Shown one piece after another: positions 1 through 8,596 of a stretch of DNA of 41,144 bases. Location: positions 1 through 41,144 of the forward strand of contig JAUQWQ010000142.1 of the NCBI GenBank assembly GCA_030835085.1, given 5' to 3'. This DNA comes from Ignavibacteria bacterium (lineage in GTDB: Bacteria > Bacteroidota > Ignavibacteria > Tepidaquicellales > OLB5). The position numbers and the translations under genes were made by a program. How positions within the stretch are numbered: position 1 is the first letter of the stretch; each line of letters begins with the position of its first letter. The notes under the pieces are model-generated. The model was not told the DNA's origin. It worked only from the letters and a program-made list of their open reading frames with translations, and did no database searches.

Positions 1-671
1 GCATACTCCCTGAAATAAGCGAACACAAAATAAAAAACCCCTGAAAATATCATCATAGCAATGAATCCGCCCATATGTTTTGAAACCGGGTCGGTGATTA
101 TATGCGTTAATTCATCTATCCCGATTATCCATGCAAGAAAAGTGTTTGCTATAAGTACAGAGAGTGCAAAAAATATACCCCATTTTAATATCTTTTTGAA
201 GAATTTAGAACCTGACCAAGGTGCTGAATTGAGGTTTTTCTGTTTTACGTAGTCACCTTCGATAAAGAATTCTATTTTCCTGAAAACCATTTCCAGGAAA
301 ACAGTCTGCGGACATGCCCAGCCGCAGAAAACCCTTCCGAATATTGCCGTAAAAAGGATAATTGAAACTACTATTGTTATTACTCCCAAAGCCAGAATGA
401 AGAAGTCGTGGGTGCCGAATACCTGCCCGAAAATAATAAATTTCCGGTCAATGATATTTAACATCATAAATGAATGACCACCGACTTTTATAAGTGGCAT
501 ACCGAACATAAAGGCTAACAATACTACACTGAAGATAGTACGCGCATTATAAAACCTACCCTTTGGTTTTTTGGGGTAAATGTTCTTTCTTTTTCCGTCG
601 TCTGTAATTATTCCTAAGTGATCCCTGAAAGAGTCGGTATCTATAGTATTGTTTGAACTTTGCGTTTGCAT
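1..671 (-). CDS. ccoG: Cytochrome c oxidase accessory protein CcoG (FixG/RdxA), 3' truncated by window edge
   Basis: This gene starts at the ATG whose complement is 669-671 and runs off the left edge, leaving about 223 residues. The N-terminus is soluble (MQTQSSNNTIDTDSFRDH), followed by hydrophobic helices. The family signature GRVFCGWACPQTVFLEMVFR is present with its two cysteines, and the fragment ends in FYFVFAYFREY, just before the 4Fe-4S clusters expected in the missing part. CcoG proteins are membrane iron-sulfur proteins that work in maturation of cbb3 oxidase, probably in copper handling. It follows ccoP by 73 bp on the same strand, with a stable hairpin between them. No strong ribosome binding site is visible. 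Identification is firm; only the C-terminus is unseen. Confidence 0.93.
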   Translation of the reverse strand, partial: MQTQSSNNTIDTDSFRDHLGIITDDGKRKNIYPKKPKGRFYNARTIFSVVLLAFMFGMPLIKVGGHSFMMLNIIDRKFIIFGQVFGTHDFFILALGVITIVVSIILFTAIFGRVFCGWACPQTVFLEMVFRKIEFFIEGDYVKQKNLNSAPWSGSKFFKKILKWGIFFALSVLIANTFLAWIIGIDELTHIITDPVSKHMGGFIAMMIFSGVFYFVFAYFREY

Positions 672-702
672 TTTTGTTAAATCAGCTGCCCCGGTTTAAA
701 TT

Positions 703-733
703 ATCCCTGCTGCGGGATGAGTGCAGCAGGGAT
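703..733 (-). other. Hairpin between ccoP and ccoG
   Basis: A perfect 11-bp inverted repeat (ATCCCTGCTGC and its complement) surrounds a 9-nt loop. It lies between the ccoP stop and the ccoG start. On the transcribed minus strand no U-tract follows, so it is more likely an mRNA processing or stability structure, or a partial attenuator, than a full rho-independent terminator. Confidence 0.5.
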
Positions 734-744
734 ATATAAATAGA

Positions 745-1689
745 TTATTTTACTTTTATTGAATCCTTTTTTATCTTACTGGTATCAGTTTTTGTTTTAA
801 CCGAATCAGTTTTTACTTTTGATGAATCTGTCACTTTTAATGAATCATTGCCAGTCTTTACGCTATCAACCCACAGATTGCCTTCAGGCGGTTTACCTGT
901 TGCAGGAGTGGTGCCCTGTAAACTAAGAACATAACTGCTGACCTGCTGTACCTGTTTTGGAGTAAGCAATGTCTTCCATGATATCATTCCTTTTGCCGGC
1001 ACGCCGTTGGAAACAGTCATAAATACATTTTTAATGCCTCCGCCGTGTATCCAGTTCTTATCTGTCAGGTTCGGACCTACCGTTCCGCCGCCATCGGGTC
1101 CGTGGCAGGGAGTGCAGTTAGTTGTGAATATCTGTTTTCCTTTGTCAAGCTCAGCTGCATCTGTAAGGAGCACTACGTTATTCTCATTAATAAACGCGCC
1201 AGTACGGATAAGTTCTTCACGCTTATCATTGGCAATTTTAACTTCGTTCAGATATTCATCTACCATTACAGTGCCTGTTCCAAGCACATGATAATCTATC
1301 ATATATACAATCGCAATCAGTATTGTGCCGTAGAATAACAGATTGAACCATGGCGGAACACTGTTATTCAGTTCTTTTATACCGTCAAAATCGTGATCAA
1401 GCATAATATCCTTTTCACGCTCTAATGGTACAGCCCTGTTTAGCTTCTGTGAAAGCTTGCCAATGAATGATAAGCCTTTCTTTCTGCGTTCATATGAATA
1501 TTTGTATTTTGGAGAAGATAAAATAAAGAACAGCACAAAAAGGAATGCTATCAGCAGGAATACCATAGCGCCTGCGAGATTTGAGTATTCATTCATACTG
1601 TCATTGTGACCGGTTGCCTGGGCAAATAATGCCCCGTTCACAAGCATCATTATCACAGCTGCAGTTTTGTTGTTAAGGATCTTTTTCAT
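745..1689 (-). CDS. ccoP: cbb3 oxidase subunit CcoP/FixP, mono-heme type
   Basis: A 314-residue membrane-anchored cytochrome c that passes electrons to the CcoNO core. There is a hydrophobic N-terminal segment at about 11-24, a membrane helix at about 38-58, and a second one at about 112-132 inside the FixP N-terminal domain (NNSVPPWFNLLFYGTILI). A single cytochrome c domain follows, with CTPCH at 192-196 and a likely axial Met at 235 (GMISW). Classical proteobacterial CcoP has two CxxCH motifs; only one is present here, as in other Bacteroidota-group enzymes. The last 40 residues are a low-complexity K/T/S/D tail with repeats such as DSVKTKTDTSK. The start overlaps the ccoQ stop by 4 nt (ATGA), suggesting translational coupling. 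Confidence 0.93.
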   Translation of the reverse strand: MKKILNNKTAAVIMMLVNGALFAQATGHNDSMNEYSNLAGAMVFLLIAFLFVLFFILSSPKYKYSYERRKKGLSFIGKLSQKLNRAVPLEREKDIMLDHDFDGIKELNNSVPPWFNLLFYGTILIAIVYMIDYHVLGTGTVMVDEYLNEVKIANDKREELIRTGAFINENNVVLLTDAAELDKGKQIFTTNCTPCHGPDGGGTVGPNLTDKNWIHGGGIKNVFMTVSNGVPAKGMISWKTLLTPKQVQQVSSYVLSLQGTTPATGKPPEGNLWVDSVKTGNDSLKVTDSSKVKTDSVKTKTDTSKIKKDSIKVK

Positions 1690-1892
1690 TTTACACCTCC
1701 TGCATTAATATTGTTAACTTCATGACTGTTTTCAGTATCATCAAGCGGAATGTTTTCCATCTGTTTGATGTATTTTTTGTTCAAAGTAAATACCCATCCC
1801 AGGATAAGCAGAAAGAACAGAAAAAACATTATTAAAGCTATCACTGCGTAAGTATCTACACCTGATATGCTTTGAAGTACCTGTTTATACAT
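1686..1892 (-). CDS. ccoQ: cbb3 oxidase small subunit CcoQ-like
   Basis: A 68-residue protein with one transmembrane helix at about 17-37 (VIALIMFFLFFLLILGWVF), followed by a short polar cytoplasmic tail. Size, topology and position between ccoNO and ccoP match CcoQ, the small subunit that stabilises the cbb3 complex. Sequence conservation in this family is low, so the call rests mainly on context. The start is 1 nt after the ccoNO stop, and the stop overlaps the ccoP start. Confidence 0.8.
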   Translation of the reverse strand: MYKQVLQSISGVDTYAVIALIMFFLFFLLILGWVFTLNKKYIKQMENIPLDDTENSHEVNNINAGGVK

Positions 1893-1893
1893 G

Positions 1894-4032
1894 TTACTTT
1901 ACCCCCTTTACATCGGCGGGCATTTCGCCTTTAATATCCACACCTAATCTCTGTAAGTATGCTATAAGCGCTACTATTTCTTTTTCCGGTGTAACCGGCG
2001 CACCGTTTTTCTGAAGGTCAGCGGTAATTTCTGCTGCCTGTTTCATGAGCTCATCATTTGCGATTAATTCAAATCCTTCAGGATAAGGGACTCCTATTGA
2101 TCTCAGAGCGTTGATCTTAGCTTCTGTATTTGATATATCAAGTTCGTTCTCCAGCATCCATGCGTAGCTTGGCATTAATGAGCCGGGTGATATCTGCGTC
2201 GGATCCTGCATATGCAGGTAGTGCCAGATATTCGGGTATTTTTTACCTTCCCTGTGCAGGTCGGGTCCTGTGCGTTTAGAACCCCACAAGAACGGATGGT
2301 CATAAACGAATTCACCGGCTTTTGAATATTCTCCGTATCTTTCTGTTTCACTTCTGAATGGTCTTACCATCTGCGAGTGGCAGTTATTGCATCCTTCTCT
2401 TATATAAAGATCTCTGCCCTGAAGTTCTAGCGGTGTGTATGGTTTAACGCTTGCAATTGTAGGTACATTTGATTTTATAAGGAATGTCGGTATTATTTCA
2501 ATTAACCCGCCTATAAGTACAAGTACTGTAGCAACTAATGCAAACTGCATTGGTTTCCTTTCAAGCCACCTGTGTTTTGTTTCGCCTGCTTCCGGCAGGT
2601 TTATTGCGACTCTTGCAGGCGCTTCGGCAGGTTCATCGGCTTCAAGCTTACCAAGCTTTATTGTTTTAACCAAGTTGTAGACGCCGATTATCACACCTGC
2701 AAAATACATTGTACCGCCAACTGAACGGATAGCATAAAGCGGTATCAGGTTCGTAACAGTTTCGAGGAAGTTGGGATACTGTAAAATTCCTTCCGGTGTG
2801 AACTGTTTCCACATCAGCGACTGTGTAATACCTGACCAGTACATAGGTACTGCGTAGAATACTATTCCAAGTGTACCGATCCAGAAATGAACATTGGCAA
2901 GTTTTTTGGAATAAAGATTAGTTTTAAATATCCTTGGGATTAACCAGTACAGCATGCCGAAAGTTAAGAACCCGTTCCAGCCAAGTGCTCCTACATGAAC
3001 ATGTGCTACGATCCAATCAGTAAAATGAGCTATTGCATTAACATTCTTTAATGAAAGCATCGGCCCTTCGAATGTTGCCATACCGTAAGCGGTAACTGCT
3101 ACAACCATAAATTTAAGTATCGGGTCTTCGCGAACTTTATCCCATGCCCCGCGAAGGGTTAATAAACCGTTTATCATACCGCCCCATGATGGAGCAATAA
3201 GCATAATTGAAAATACTGTACCCAGCGATTGAGCCCAGTCAGGCAGAGATGTATACAGCAAATGATGAGGTCCTGCCCAGATATAAATAAAGATCAGCGA
3301 CCAGAAATGTACAATCGAAAGTTTGTAAGAAAATACCGGCCTGTTTGCAGCTTTAGGAAGGAAGTAATACATCAATCCTAAAAATGGCGTTGTTAAAAAG
3401 AATGCTACGGCATTATGTCCGTACCACCATTGAACCAAAGCATCCTGAACACCTGCATACATTGAATAACTCTTAAACAGGTTTACAGGTATTTCTATAG
3501 AATTAACAATGTGCAGCACTGCGACCGTGACAACAGTCGCTATGTAGAACCAGATTGCAACATACATATGCTTCTCACGGCGTTTCGCTATTGTCCCGAA
3601 CATGTTGATGGCAAAAACCACCCACACGAGTGCGATCAGGATATCAATAGGCCACTCCAGTTCAGCATACTCCTTGCTTGTGGTAATACCTAAAGGAAGT
3701 GTTAGTGCTGCACAAAGTATTATTGATTGCCAGCCCCAGAAGTGGATCTTGCTTAAAAGATCACTGAACATCCTGGTTTTTGTAATTCTTTGCAGTGAAT
3801 AATAAATGCCCATGAACATCGCATTTCCTACGAAAGCGAATATCACAGCGTTTGTGTGTAAAGGCCTCAACCGGCTGAACGTAATATACGGTATGCCGAA
3901 GTTCAAAGCCGGGATGTAGATCTGAAATGCTATCAATAGACCAACAAGCATACCTACAACGCCCCAAAGCATTGTCGCGTATGCAAAATTGCGTACTATC
4001 CGATTATCATAACTGAACTTTTCCATTTCCAT
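1894..4032 (-). CDS. ccoNO: Fused cbb3 cytochrome c oxidase subunits I and II (CcoN-CcoO)
   Basis: A 712-residue fusion. Residues 1 to about 460 are CcoN, the heme-copper catalytic subunit. H59 (RLRPLHTNAV) is a heme b ligand, H206 (WWYGHNAV) and H256/H257 (WAGPHHLLY) are CuB ligands, and H344/H346 (IVAHVHVGAL) are heme ligands. A linker at about 461-494 and one helix (FALVATVLVLIGGLIEIIP) lead into CcoO, a mono-heme cytochrome c with CNNCH at 548-552 and axial Met at about 620 (SLMPSY). The enzyme reduces O2 to water with high affinity while pumping protons. An AAGGAGA ribosome binding site lies upstream of the ATG. Fusion of N and O is a recurrent Bacteroidota-group arrangement. It heads the ccoNO-ccoQ-ccoP run. 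Confidence 0.96.
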   Translation of the reverse strand: MEMEKFSYDNRIVRNFAYATMLWGVVGMLVGLLIAFQIYIPALNFGIPYITFSRLRPLHTNAVIFAFVGNAMFMGIYYSLQRITKTRMFSDLLSKIHFWGWQSIILCAALTLPLGITTSKEYAELEWPIDILIALVWVVFAINMFGTIAKRREKHMYVAIWFYIATVVTVAVLHIVNSIEIPVNLFKSYSMYAGVQDALVQWWYGHNAVAFFLTTPFLGLMYYFLPKAANRPVFSYKLSIVHFWSLIFIYIWAGPHHLLYTSLPDWAQSLGTVFSIMLIAPSWGGMINGLLTLRGAWDKVREDPILKFMVVAVTAYGMATFEGPMLSLKNVNAIAHFTDWIVAHVHVGALGWNGFLTFGMLYWLIPRIFKTNLYSKKLANVHFWIGTLGIVFYAVPMYWSGITQSLMWKQFTPEGILQYPNFLETVTNLIPLYAIRSVGGTMYFAGVIIGVYNLVKTIKLGKLEADEPAEAPARVAINLPEAGETKHRWLERKPMQFALVATVLVLIGGLIEIIPTFLIKSNVPTIASVKPYTPLELQGRDLYIREGCNNCHSQMVRPFRSETERYGEYSKAGEFVYDHPFLWGSKRTGPDLHREGKKYPNIWHYLHMQDPTQISPGSLMPSYAWMLENELDISNTEAKINALRSIGVPYPEGFELIANDELMKQAAEITADLQKNGAPVTPEKEIVALIAYLQRLGVDIKGEMPADVKGVK

Positions 4033-4144
4033 GATATGGAATCTCCTTTTTGAATTAAGTTTAGTTCGTTTATATTAATTAATTTCTTTTTATTAACAAG
4101 CAACTTCAAATTTGTACCTATAATTAAGTAAATGTTACCTTAAA

Positions 4145-5347
4145 CTACAGTATACCTATTTCTTTCATGCATTTTCTAATTCTTTCAAATGCCAGTGTAA
4201 TATCCCCATCAAGCCCGATCGAAAATCTGACCAGCCCTTCAGAAAGTCCCATTGCTTTCTGTTCCTCTTCAGGTATTTCCGAAGAAGTGCTGTGTCCGGG
4301 ACATGAAAACAGAGTTTTAAAATAACCCAGGCTTACAGCAAGGTACCCAACATTTTCCTTCTGCATCATTTCCATAAGAGATGACGCGTTTTCATATGTT
4401 CCAACATCAATTGCAAGCATTCCGCTGTAACCAAAACCATCATTGCGAAGCTCATTTAAAAGCGCATAGTGTTTATTTGTTTTTAATCCCGGGTAAAATA
4501 CCTTAAGCCCGAGTTTCTCAAATTCTTCGGCAAGGTACATTGCGTTTTCACCGTGCTTTTTCATCCTTATATGGAGTGTATGCAGGTTCTTCAGTATGCT
4601 TGCGGCTCTAAGGCTGTCTAAAACGGGACCCAGAAGCATTGTTGCGCCGGAATTCACATCGGTTAAACTGTCTATAAACTCTTTCGATGAGCATATGCAT
4701 CCCGCTACACAATCACTTGAGCCGTTTATGTACTTTGTCATACTGTGTATGACAATATCAGCTCCCAGATGCAAAGGCGTAATTACCATCGGGCTGAATG
4801 TATTATCAACAACCAGTTTTATATTATGTGCCTTTGATATTTTGCTTATCCTGGGGATATCGGTTATATCAAGCAGGGGATTGCTGACAGACTCAGCATA
4901 TATCATTTTAGTTTTTTCAGTTACAGCAAGTTCTACCATTTCAGGTTTCTTCATATCAACAAACTTCACAGTAATACCGAACTTTGGCAGGAAATTCTTG
5001 AAAAATGCATATGTACCGCCGTATATTGTTCTATCAGATACTATTTCATCGCCTGAGCTGCATATCTGCAGCACTACAGAACTTATTGCTCCCATGCCGC
5101 TTGATGTTACCTGCGCAGCTTCGGCATCTTCAAGTCTTGCAAGCGCGTTTGAAAGGAATTTATTTATCGGGTTCCAGTGCCTGGAATAAAGAAAGCAGCC
5201 TTCTATTTCATGCTGAAATGAATCAGCCATTGTTTTTGGGCTCAGGAAAGTAAAAGTTGATGAATCAGTGATGCTTGGATTCACATCGCCAAATTCACCA
5301 AAAACCAGGTAATCATGTATGCTTGTGCTCGGGTCGAATTTTTTCAT
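4145..5347 (-). CDS. Cys/Met-metabolism PLP-dependent enzyme (methionine gamma-lyase / cystathionine lyase-like)
   Basis: A 400-residue fold-type I PLP enzyme of the cystathionine gamma-synthase/lyase superfamily. Visible landmarks are YSRHWNP at 54-60 (the YxR phosphate-binding motif of the neighbouring subunit), D181 in VVDNTFSP for the pyridine nitrogen, and the Schiff-base lysine K205 in HSMTKYINGSSD. Members cleave or form C-S bonds of methionine, cystathionine, homocysteine or cysteine derivatives; substrate cannot be read from sequence alone. Its ATG overlaps the ccoS stop by 4 nt (ATGA), so it is translationally coupled to a cbb3 assembly gene, an unexpected partner. It ends 112 bp before the ccoNO start. 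Confidence 0.85.
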   Translation of the reverse strand: MKKFDPSTSIHDYLVFGEFGDVNPSITDSSTFTFLSPKTMADSFQHEIEGCFLYSRHWNPINKFLSNALARLEDAEAAQVTSSGMGAISSVVLQICSSGDEIVSDRTIYGGTYAFFKNFLPKFGITVKFVDMKKPEMVELAVTEKTKMIYAESVSNPLLDITDIPRISKISKAHNIKLVVDNTFSPMVITPLHLGADIVIHSMTKYINGSSDCVAGCICSSKEFIDSLTDVNSGATMLLGPVLDSLRAASILKNLHTLHIRMKKHGENAMYLAEEFEKLGLKVFYPGLKTNKHYALLNELRNDGFGYSGMLAIDVGTYENASSLMEMMQKENVGYLAVSLGYFKTLFSCPGHSTSSEIPEEEQKAMGLSEGLVRFSIGLDGDITLAFERIRKCMKEIGIL

Positions 5348-5499
5348 TTTTCATTCTCACTTTCATCATCAAATAATATTCTCACAGATGGTGTATAACG
5401 GTCATCGTACTGTCCGCTTTTTACTGCCCATATGAACGCTATTAAAAATCCGCCGGCAACCAGCACACTGAAAAATACAAGAATTACGATCACGCTCAT
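5344..5499 (-). CDS. ccoS: cbb3 oxidase assembly protein CcoS
   Basis: A short 51-residue gene. One N-terminal transmembrane helix (MSVIVILVFFSVLVAGGFLI) is followed by the CcoS-typical motif AFIWAVKSGQYDD, then a short acidic tail (LFDDESENEK). CcoS is needed for insertion of heme and copper cofactors into the cbb3 oxidase, usually next to CcoI. Here its ATG overlaps the ccoI TAA by 1 nt (TAATG), and its TGA overlaps the ATG of the PLP enzyme by 4 nt. Both junctions favour translational coupling. Confidence 0.92.
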   Translation of the reverse strand: MSVIVILVFFSVLVAGGFLIAFIWAVKSGQYDDRYTPSVRILFDDESENEK

Positions 5500-7943
5500 T
5501 ACAGACCCCTCTTTCTTGCTAAAAGATTGGTTGATAAAACCGTGAAGAGTACTACAGTTATTGAGCTTGCCGGCATTAATATTGCTGCAAGCAGTGGTGA
5601 TATTTCAGACTGGAAAGCAAGAGACACCCCAATAATATTATAAACCATAGATATAATAAAACTTGTTATTATGATTTTCTTCGTGGTTTTGGAAAAACCT
5701 ATAAATTTATCAAGCCGGCTGAACTCGGAAGCATCCAGTATCGCATCGCAGGCTGGTGAGAAATTTGTAATATCTTCTGAAATCGCAACGCCAACATCAC
5801 TTTGTTTTAAGGCACCGGCATCGTTTAAGCCATCGCCTATCATCATTACTTTGTTTCCAGCGGATTGCAGCTCTTTTACATATTCAAGCTTATCATTGGG
5901 TGACTGGTTAAAATAAATAGTACTTTTGTAATTGAAGTATCTTTCAATGTTCTCTTTTTCGCCTTCATTATCACCGGATAATACCACAAGTTTATATTTA
6001 TTCTTAAGACCTGCTGTAATTTCCTCAAGCCCTTTGCGGTAAATATTGTTTATTGCGAAAAATCCTTTAATTGAACCGTTTATCGAGAGGAATATCCTTG
6101 AATCAAGTTTACCCGGGCTTCTTTCTTTACCAAGTAATATTTTATTATTATCAGCCGCAAATAAAGCGCTGCCAAGTTTGATCGTATTTCCATCTATCAA
6201 TGCTTCTATGCCTTTACCTGAGTGTTCAGTGAAGGATGTTACTTCAAGCAGTTCATCGGTTTCAATGGCGTCATATATTCTGCCGCTTAAGGGATGAGTT
6301 GAGTTTCGTACCAGCGATTTTATAAGTTTCTGTTCAGTGGTGCTTAGTACATTTCCGTTGAAGGTAATATCGGCATCACCGGTTTTTGTTATAGTACCGG
6401 TTTTATCAAATACAATTGTATCAATTTTAGAAATTCTCTCAACCACCGAGGCGTTTTTGGCATAAAATTTATTCCTGCCAAGGATGCGTACGGCGTTGCC
6501 AAGCGCAAACGGATTTGTAAGCGCAATTCCGCAAGGACATGCAATTATTAATACTGCTGTGAAAGCGTTTATCGCTGTCCGCAAACTTACTGGGTACCAA
6601 TACATAAATGCAGCTGCCGCAATAAATAAAATTACTATTGTAAAATACTTACCAATAACATTTACCAAGGAGTTGAACTTATCCTCGTCTTTTTTAATGA
6701 ATGCATCCTTGTTCCACAATTGGGTAAGGTAGCTCTGCGAAACAGTCCTTATCACTTCAAGCTCAATAGCGCTTCCGCGCTGGCGCCCGCCTGCGTAAAT
6801 GATCTCGCCTGCAACTTTTGGTACAGGAATTGATTCGCCGGTTACAAAGCTGTAATCTATATTAGCGTTACCGTTAAATAAAATAGCATCAGCGGGAATA
6901 AGCTCGTTATTCCTTATCAGGATCCTGTCACCGTTCTTTAGATTTGATACCGGAATACTTGTTTCGTTGCCTGACCTGCTTAAAGTTACTGATACGGGGA
7001 AATATGATTTGTAATTTCTTTCAAAATTAAGGGCATCGTAAGTCTTGCTCTGAAATATCTTTCCGAGCAATAGGAAGAATATCAGTCCGGTCATTGAATC
7101 TATGAACCCAACACCGGTATTTGTAATAATTTCAAATGAGCTTCTGATGAACAAAACAACAAGTCCCAGCACGATCGGGAAATCAATATTTATACTTTTT
7201 TGTTTTATTCCGCTCCATGCTGATTTGAAGTAGTCACCAGCAGAGTAAAAAAGCACGGGTGCGCCTAATACCAGGTTCAGAAGCCCAAAAAATTGTTTGA
7301 ATGAATGTTCAAGTGAACCAACAGGTGCAAGATACTCAGGAAAGCTAAGAAGCATTATATTACCGAAACAAAAACCAGCAACACCTATTTTGTAATATAG
7401 GCTCTTGTTTGATCTGAATTTTACCTGGTTTTCAATATCACTTAAGCTTATCTGCGGTTCATATCCAACCGCAACAAGCAGCTCAACTACCTGCCTCAGA
7501 GTAATTTCTTTTGGGTTAAATTTTATATTAACAGTCTTTTGAACGAAATTAACCTCAGATTGGATTATACCGCTGTTAAGCTTATATAATTTTTCAATAA
7601 GCCATATGCATGATGAACAGTGGACTTGGGGCAATACGAAATTGCAGACGGAAATTTTTCCGTCATTATAGCTTGTTAATTGTGTAACGATCTTGGGGTC
7701 ATCTAAGTATGAGTACCTTGAGCTCGCCGCACTTTCAAGCTTTTTTTGGGATATTCCGGGTGATTTATCCAGGTCATAGTATTTGCAAAGGTTGTTTTCG
7801 TGTAATATTTCATACACGGTTTTACACCCCGTACAGCAAAAAACCTTGTCACCGCTTCGAATATCCAGACTCTTATTGCATACATCACCGCAGTGATAGC
7901 AGAGAGTCCCTTCCTTTAGGTTTACTACTTCTGAAATCTGCAT
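5499..7943 (-). CDS. ccoI: Copper-type P1B ATPase CcoI (FixI) for cbb3 oxidase assembly
   Basis: An 814-residue heavy-metal P-type ATPase. The N-terminus carries a cysteine-rich metal-binding segment (CYHCGDVC at 15-22, FCCTGC at 35-40), followed by an HMA-like domain with HCSSC at 108-112. Further landmarks are TGES at about 368-371, the transmembrane metal-site motif CPC at 469-471, the phosphorylation motif DKTGT at 513-517, and the hinge GDGLND near the C-terminus. Together with the adjacent ccoS this marks CcoI, which exports copper needed to build the CuB centre. The start is supported by an upstream regulatory-looking region and no other in-frame ATG before it. It begins a ccoI-ccoS-PLP enzyme transcript. 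Confidence 0.95.
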   Translation of the reverse strand: MQISEVVNLKEGTLCYHCGDVCNKSLDIRSGDKVFCCTGCKTVYEILHENNLCKYYDLDKSPGISQKKLESAASSRYSYLDDPKIVTQLTSYNDGKISVCNFVLPQVHCSSCIWLIEKLYKLNSGIIQSEVNFVQKTVNIKFNPKEITLRQVVELLVAVGYEPQISLSDIENQVKFRSNKSLYYKIGVAGFCFGNIMLLSFPEYLAPVGSLEHSFKQFFGLLNLVLGAPVLFYSAGDYFKSAWSGIKQKSINIDFPIVLGLVVLFIRSSFEIITNTGVGFIDSMTGLIFFLLLGKIFQSKTYDALNFERNYKSYFPVSVTLSRSGNETSIPVSNLKNGDRILIRNNELIPADAILFNGNANIDYSFVTGESIPVPKVAGEIIYAGGRQRGSAIELEVIRTVSQSYLTQLWNKDAFIKKDEDKFNSLVNVIGKYFTIVILFIAAAAFMYWYPVSLRTAINAFTAVLIIACPCGIALTNPFALGNAVRILGRNKFYAKNASVVERISKIDTIVFDKTGTITKTGDADITFNGNVLSTTEQKLIKSLVRNSTHPLSGRIYDAIETDELLEVTSFTEHSGKGIEALIDGNTIKLGSALFAADNNKILLGKERSPGKLDSRIFLSINGSIKGFFAINNIYRKGLEEITAGLKNKYKLVVLSGDNEGEKENIERYFNYKSTIYFNQSPNDKLEYVKELQSAGNKVMMIGDGLNDAGALKQSDVGVAISEDITNFSPACDAILDASEFSRLDKFIGFSKTTKKIIITSFIISMVYNIIGVSLAFQSEISPLLAAILMPASSITVVLFTVLSTNLLARKRGL

Positions 7944-7952
7944 ATTCTGTTA

Positions 7953-7989
7953 CAAATTTAGGTCTTGAGGTCATATTTAAATATGACCT
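7953..7989 (-). promoter_or_regulatory. Promoter-like box and 22-bp perfect palindrome upstream of ccoI
   Basis: Positions 7968-7989 are a perfect 22-bp palindrome with half-site AGGTCATATTT. Between it and the ccoI ATG, 7953-7960 reads TAAATTTG on the minus strand, matching the Bacteroidota -7 box TAnnTTTG. If this box is used, the palindrome covers the -33 region, as expected for a repressor operator. The regulator is not identifiable. Confidence 0.5.
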
Positions 7990-8004
7990 GCGTCAACAGA
8001 AAGT

Positions 8005-8018
8005 ATGATATTTATCAC
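8005..8018 (-). promoter_or_regulatory. Possible Fnr/Crp-family site upstream of ccoI
   Basis: The sequence ATGATATTTATCAC contains the symmetric core TGAT-N4-ATCA, matching the inner part of the Fnr/FixK consensus TTGAT-N4-ATCAA. The outer bases deviate. Its centre is about 65 bp upstream of a start site inferred from the TAAATTTG box, a usual activator distance. Oxygen-dependent control of cbb3 assembly genes by this family is well known; occupancy here is inference. Confidence 0.35.
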
Positions 8019-8129
8019 TTTATCGCCTATATCAAAATACTGTTAATATGCCGTTTAGGATTTCCTTCATTTTCAATTTTCCATAACTTATGTTCAGGGA
8101 AATTATTATATTTATGTAAACGGAAATGA

Positions 8130-8507
8130 ATGATTAATACAAATTGTAAACATATTGTGTTTTTTCTGCTATTCGCATCGTTCTTTTTAATGATGCTTCA
8201 ATCCTGCGGCAAAAATTCCGCTAAAATTCAGGGTAAATGGTCGGTTTCCGGTGAAACGGGTGACTCAACCGATATGCGTGCATGGTTTTTAACTTATGAG
8301 TTTGAAGACAGGAATTATAAAATGTCCGGTTACCCGCCGATTTCTGAAGAAGGTTCCTATGAAATTGTCCAGGAAAAGGGGGATAGTTTGCAGGTATATT
8401 TTAATGTGATTAAATCGAGCCCTGATGTTAAAAGTCACAAAGACTGGATAGTTGCAAAAGATAGTGCATTAATGATCGGTCAGGTTACTTTAAGAAAAAC
8501 AAACTGA
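8130..8507 (+). CDS. Small lipoprotein, lipocalin-like
   Basis: A 125-residue exported protein. The signal peptide ends in a lipobox LQSC with the lipidated Cys at 26. The mature part opens with KIQGKWSVSGETGDS and continues with alternating polar and hydrophobic strands, which resembles small Bacteroidota lipocalin-like lipoproteins beginning with a G-x-W element. No catalytic motif is visible and I do not recognise a specific family. It stands alone, divergent from ccoI, and is followed at once by a hairpin. Confidence 0.7.
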   Translation: MINTNCKHIVFFLLFASFFLMMLQSCGKNSAKIQGKWSVSGETGDSTDMRAWFLTYEFEDRNYKMSGYPPISEEGSYEIVQEKGDSLQVYFNVIKSSPDVKSHKDWIVAKDSALMIGQVTLRKTN

Positions 8508-8513
8508 TTGAGA

Positions 8514-8537
8514 ATTTTTGCTTTTTTGAGCAAAAAT
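8514..8537 (+). terminator. Hairpin after the small lipoprotein gene
   Basis: A 9-bp perfect stem (ATTTTTGCT / AGCAAAAAT) with a 6-nt loop begins 7 nt after the stop codon. It is AT-rich and lacks a long U-tail, so it is only a moderate terminator candidate. Confidence 0.4.
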
Positions 8538-8596
8538 GAGTTTACGCTGCTGTAAAGATATTTTACTATTTCATTACATCTCTATTTCGCTTTTAC

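Noticed and set aside
4596-5189. 197-residue plus-strand open frame within the PLP enzyme gene
   Set aside because: It is antisense to conserved catalytic motifs of the PLP enzyme and lacks any domain signature or ribosome binding site.
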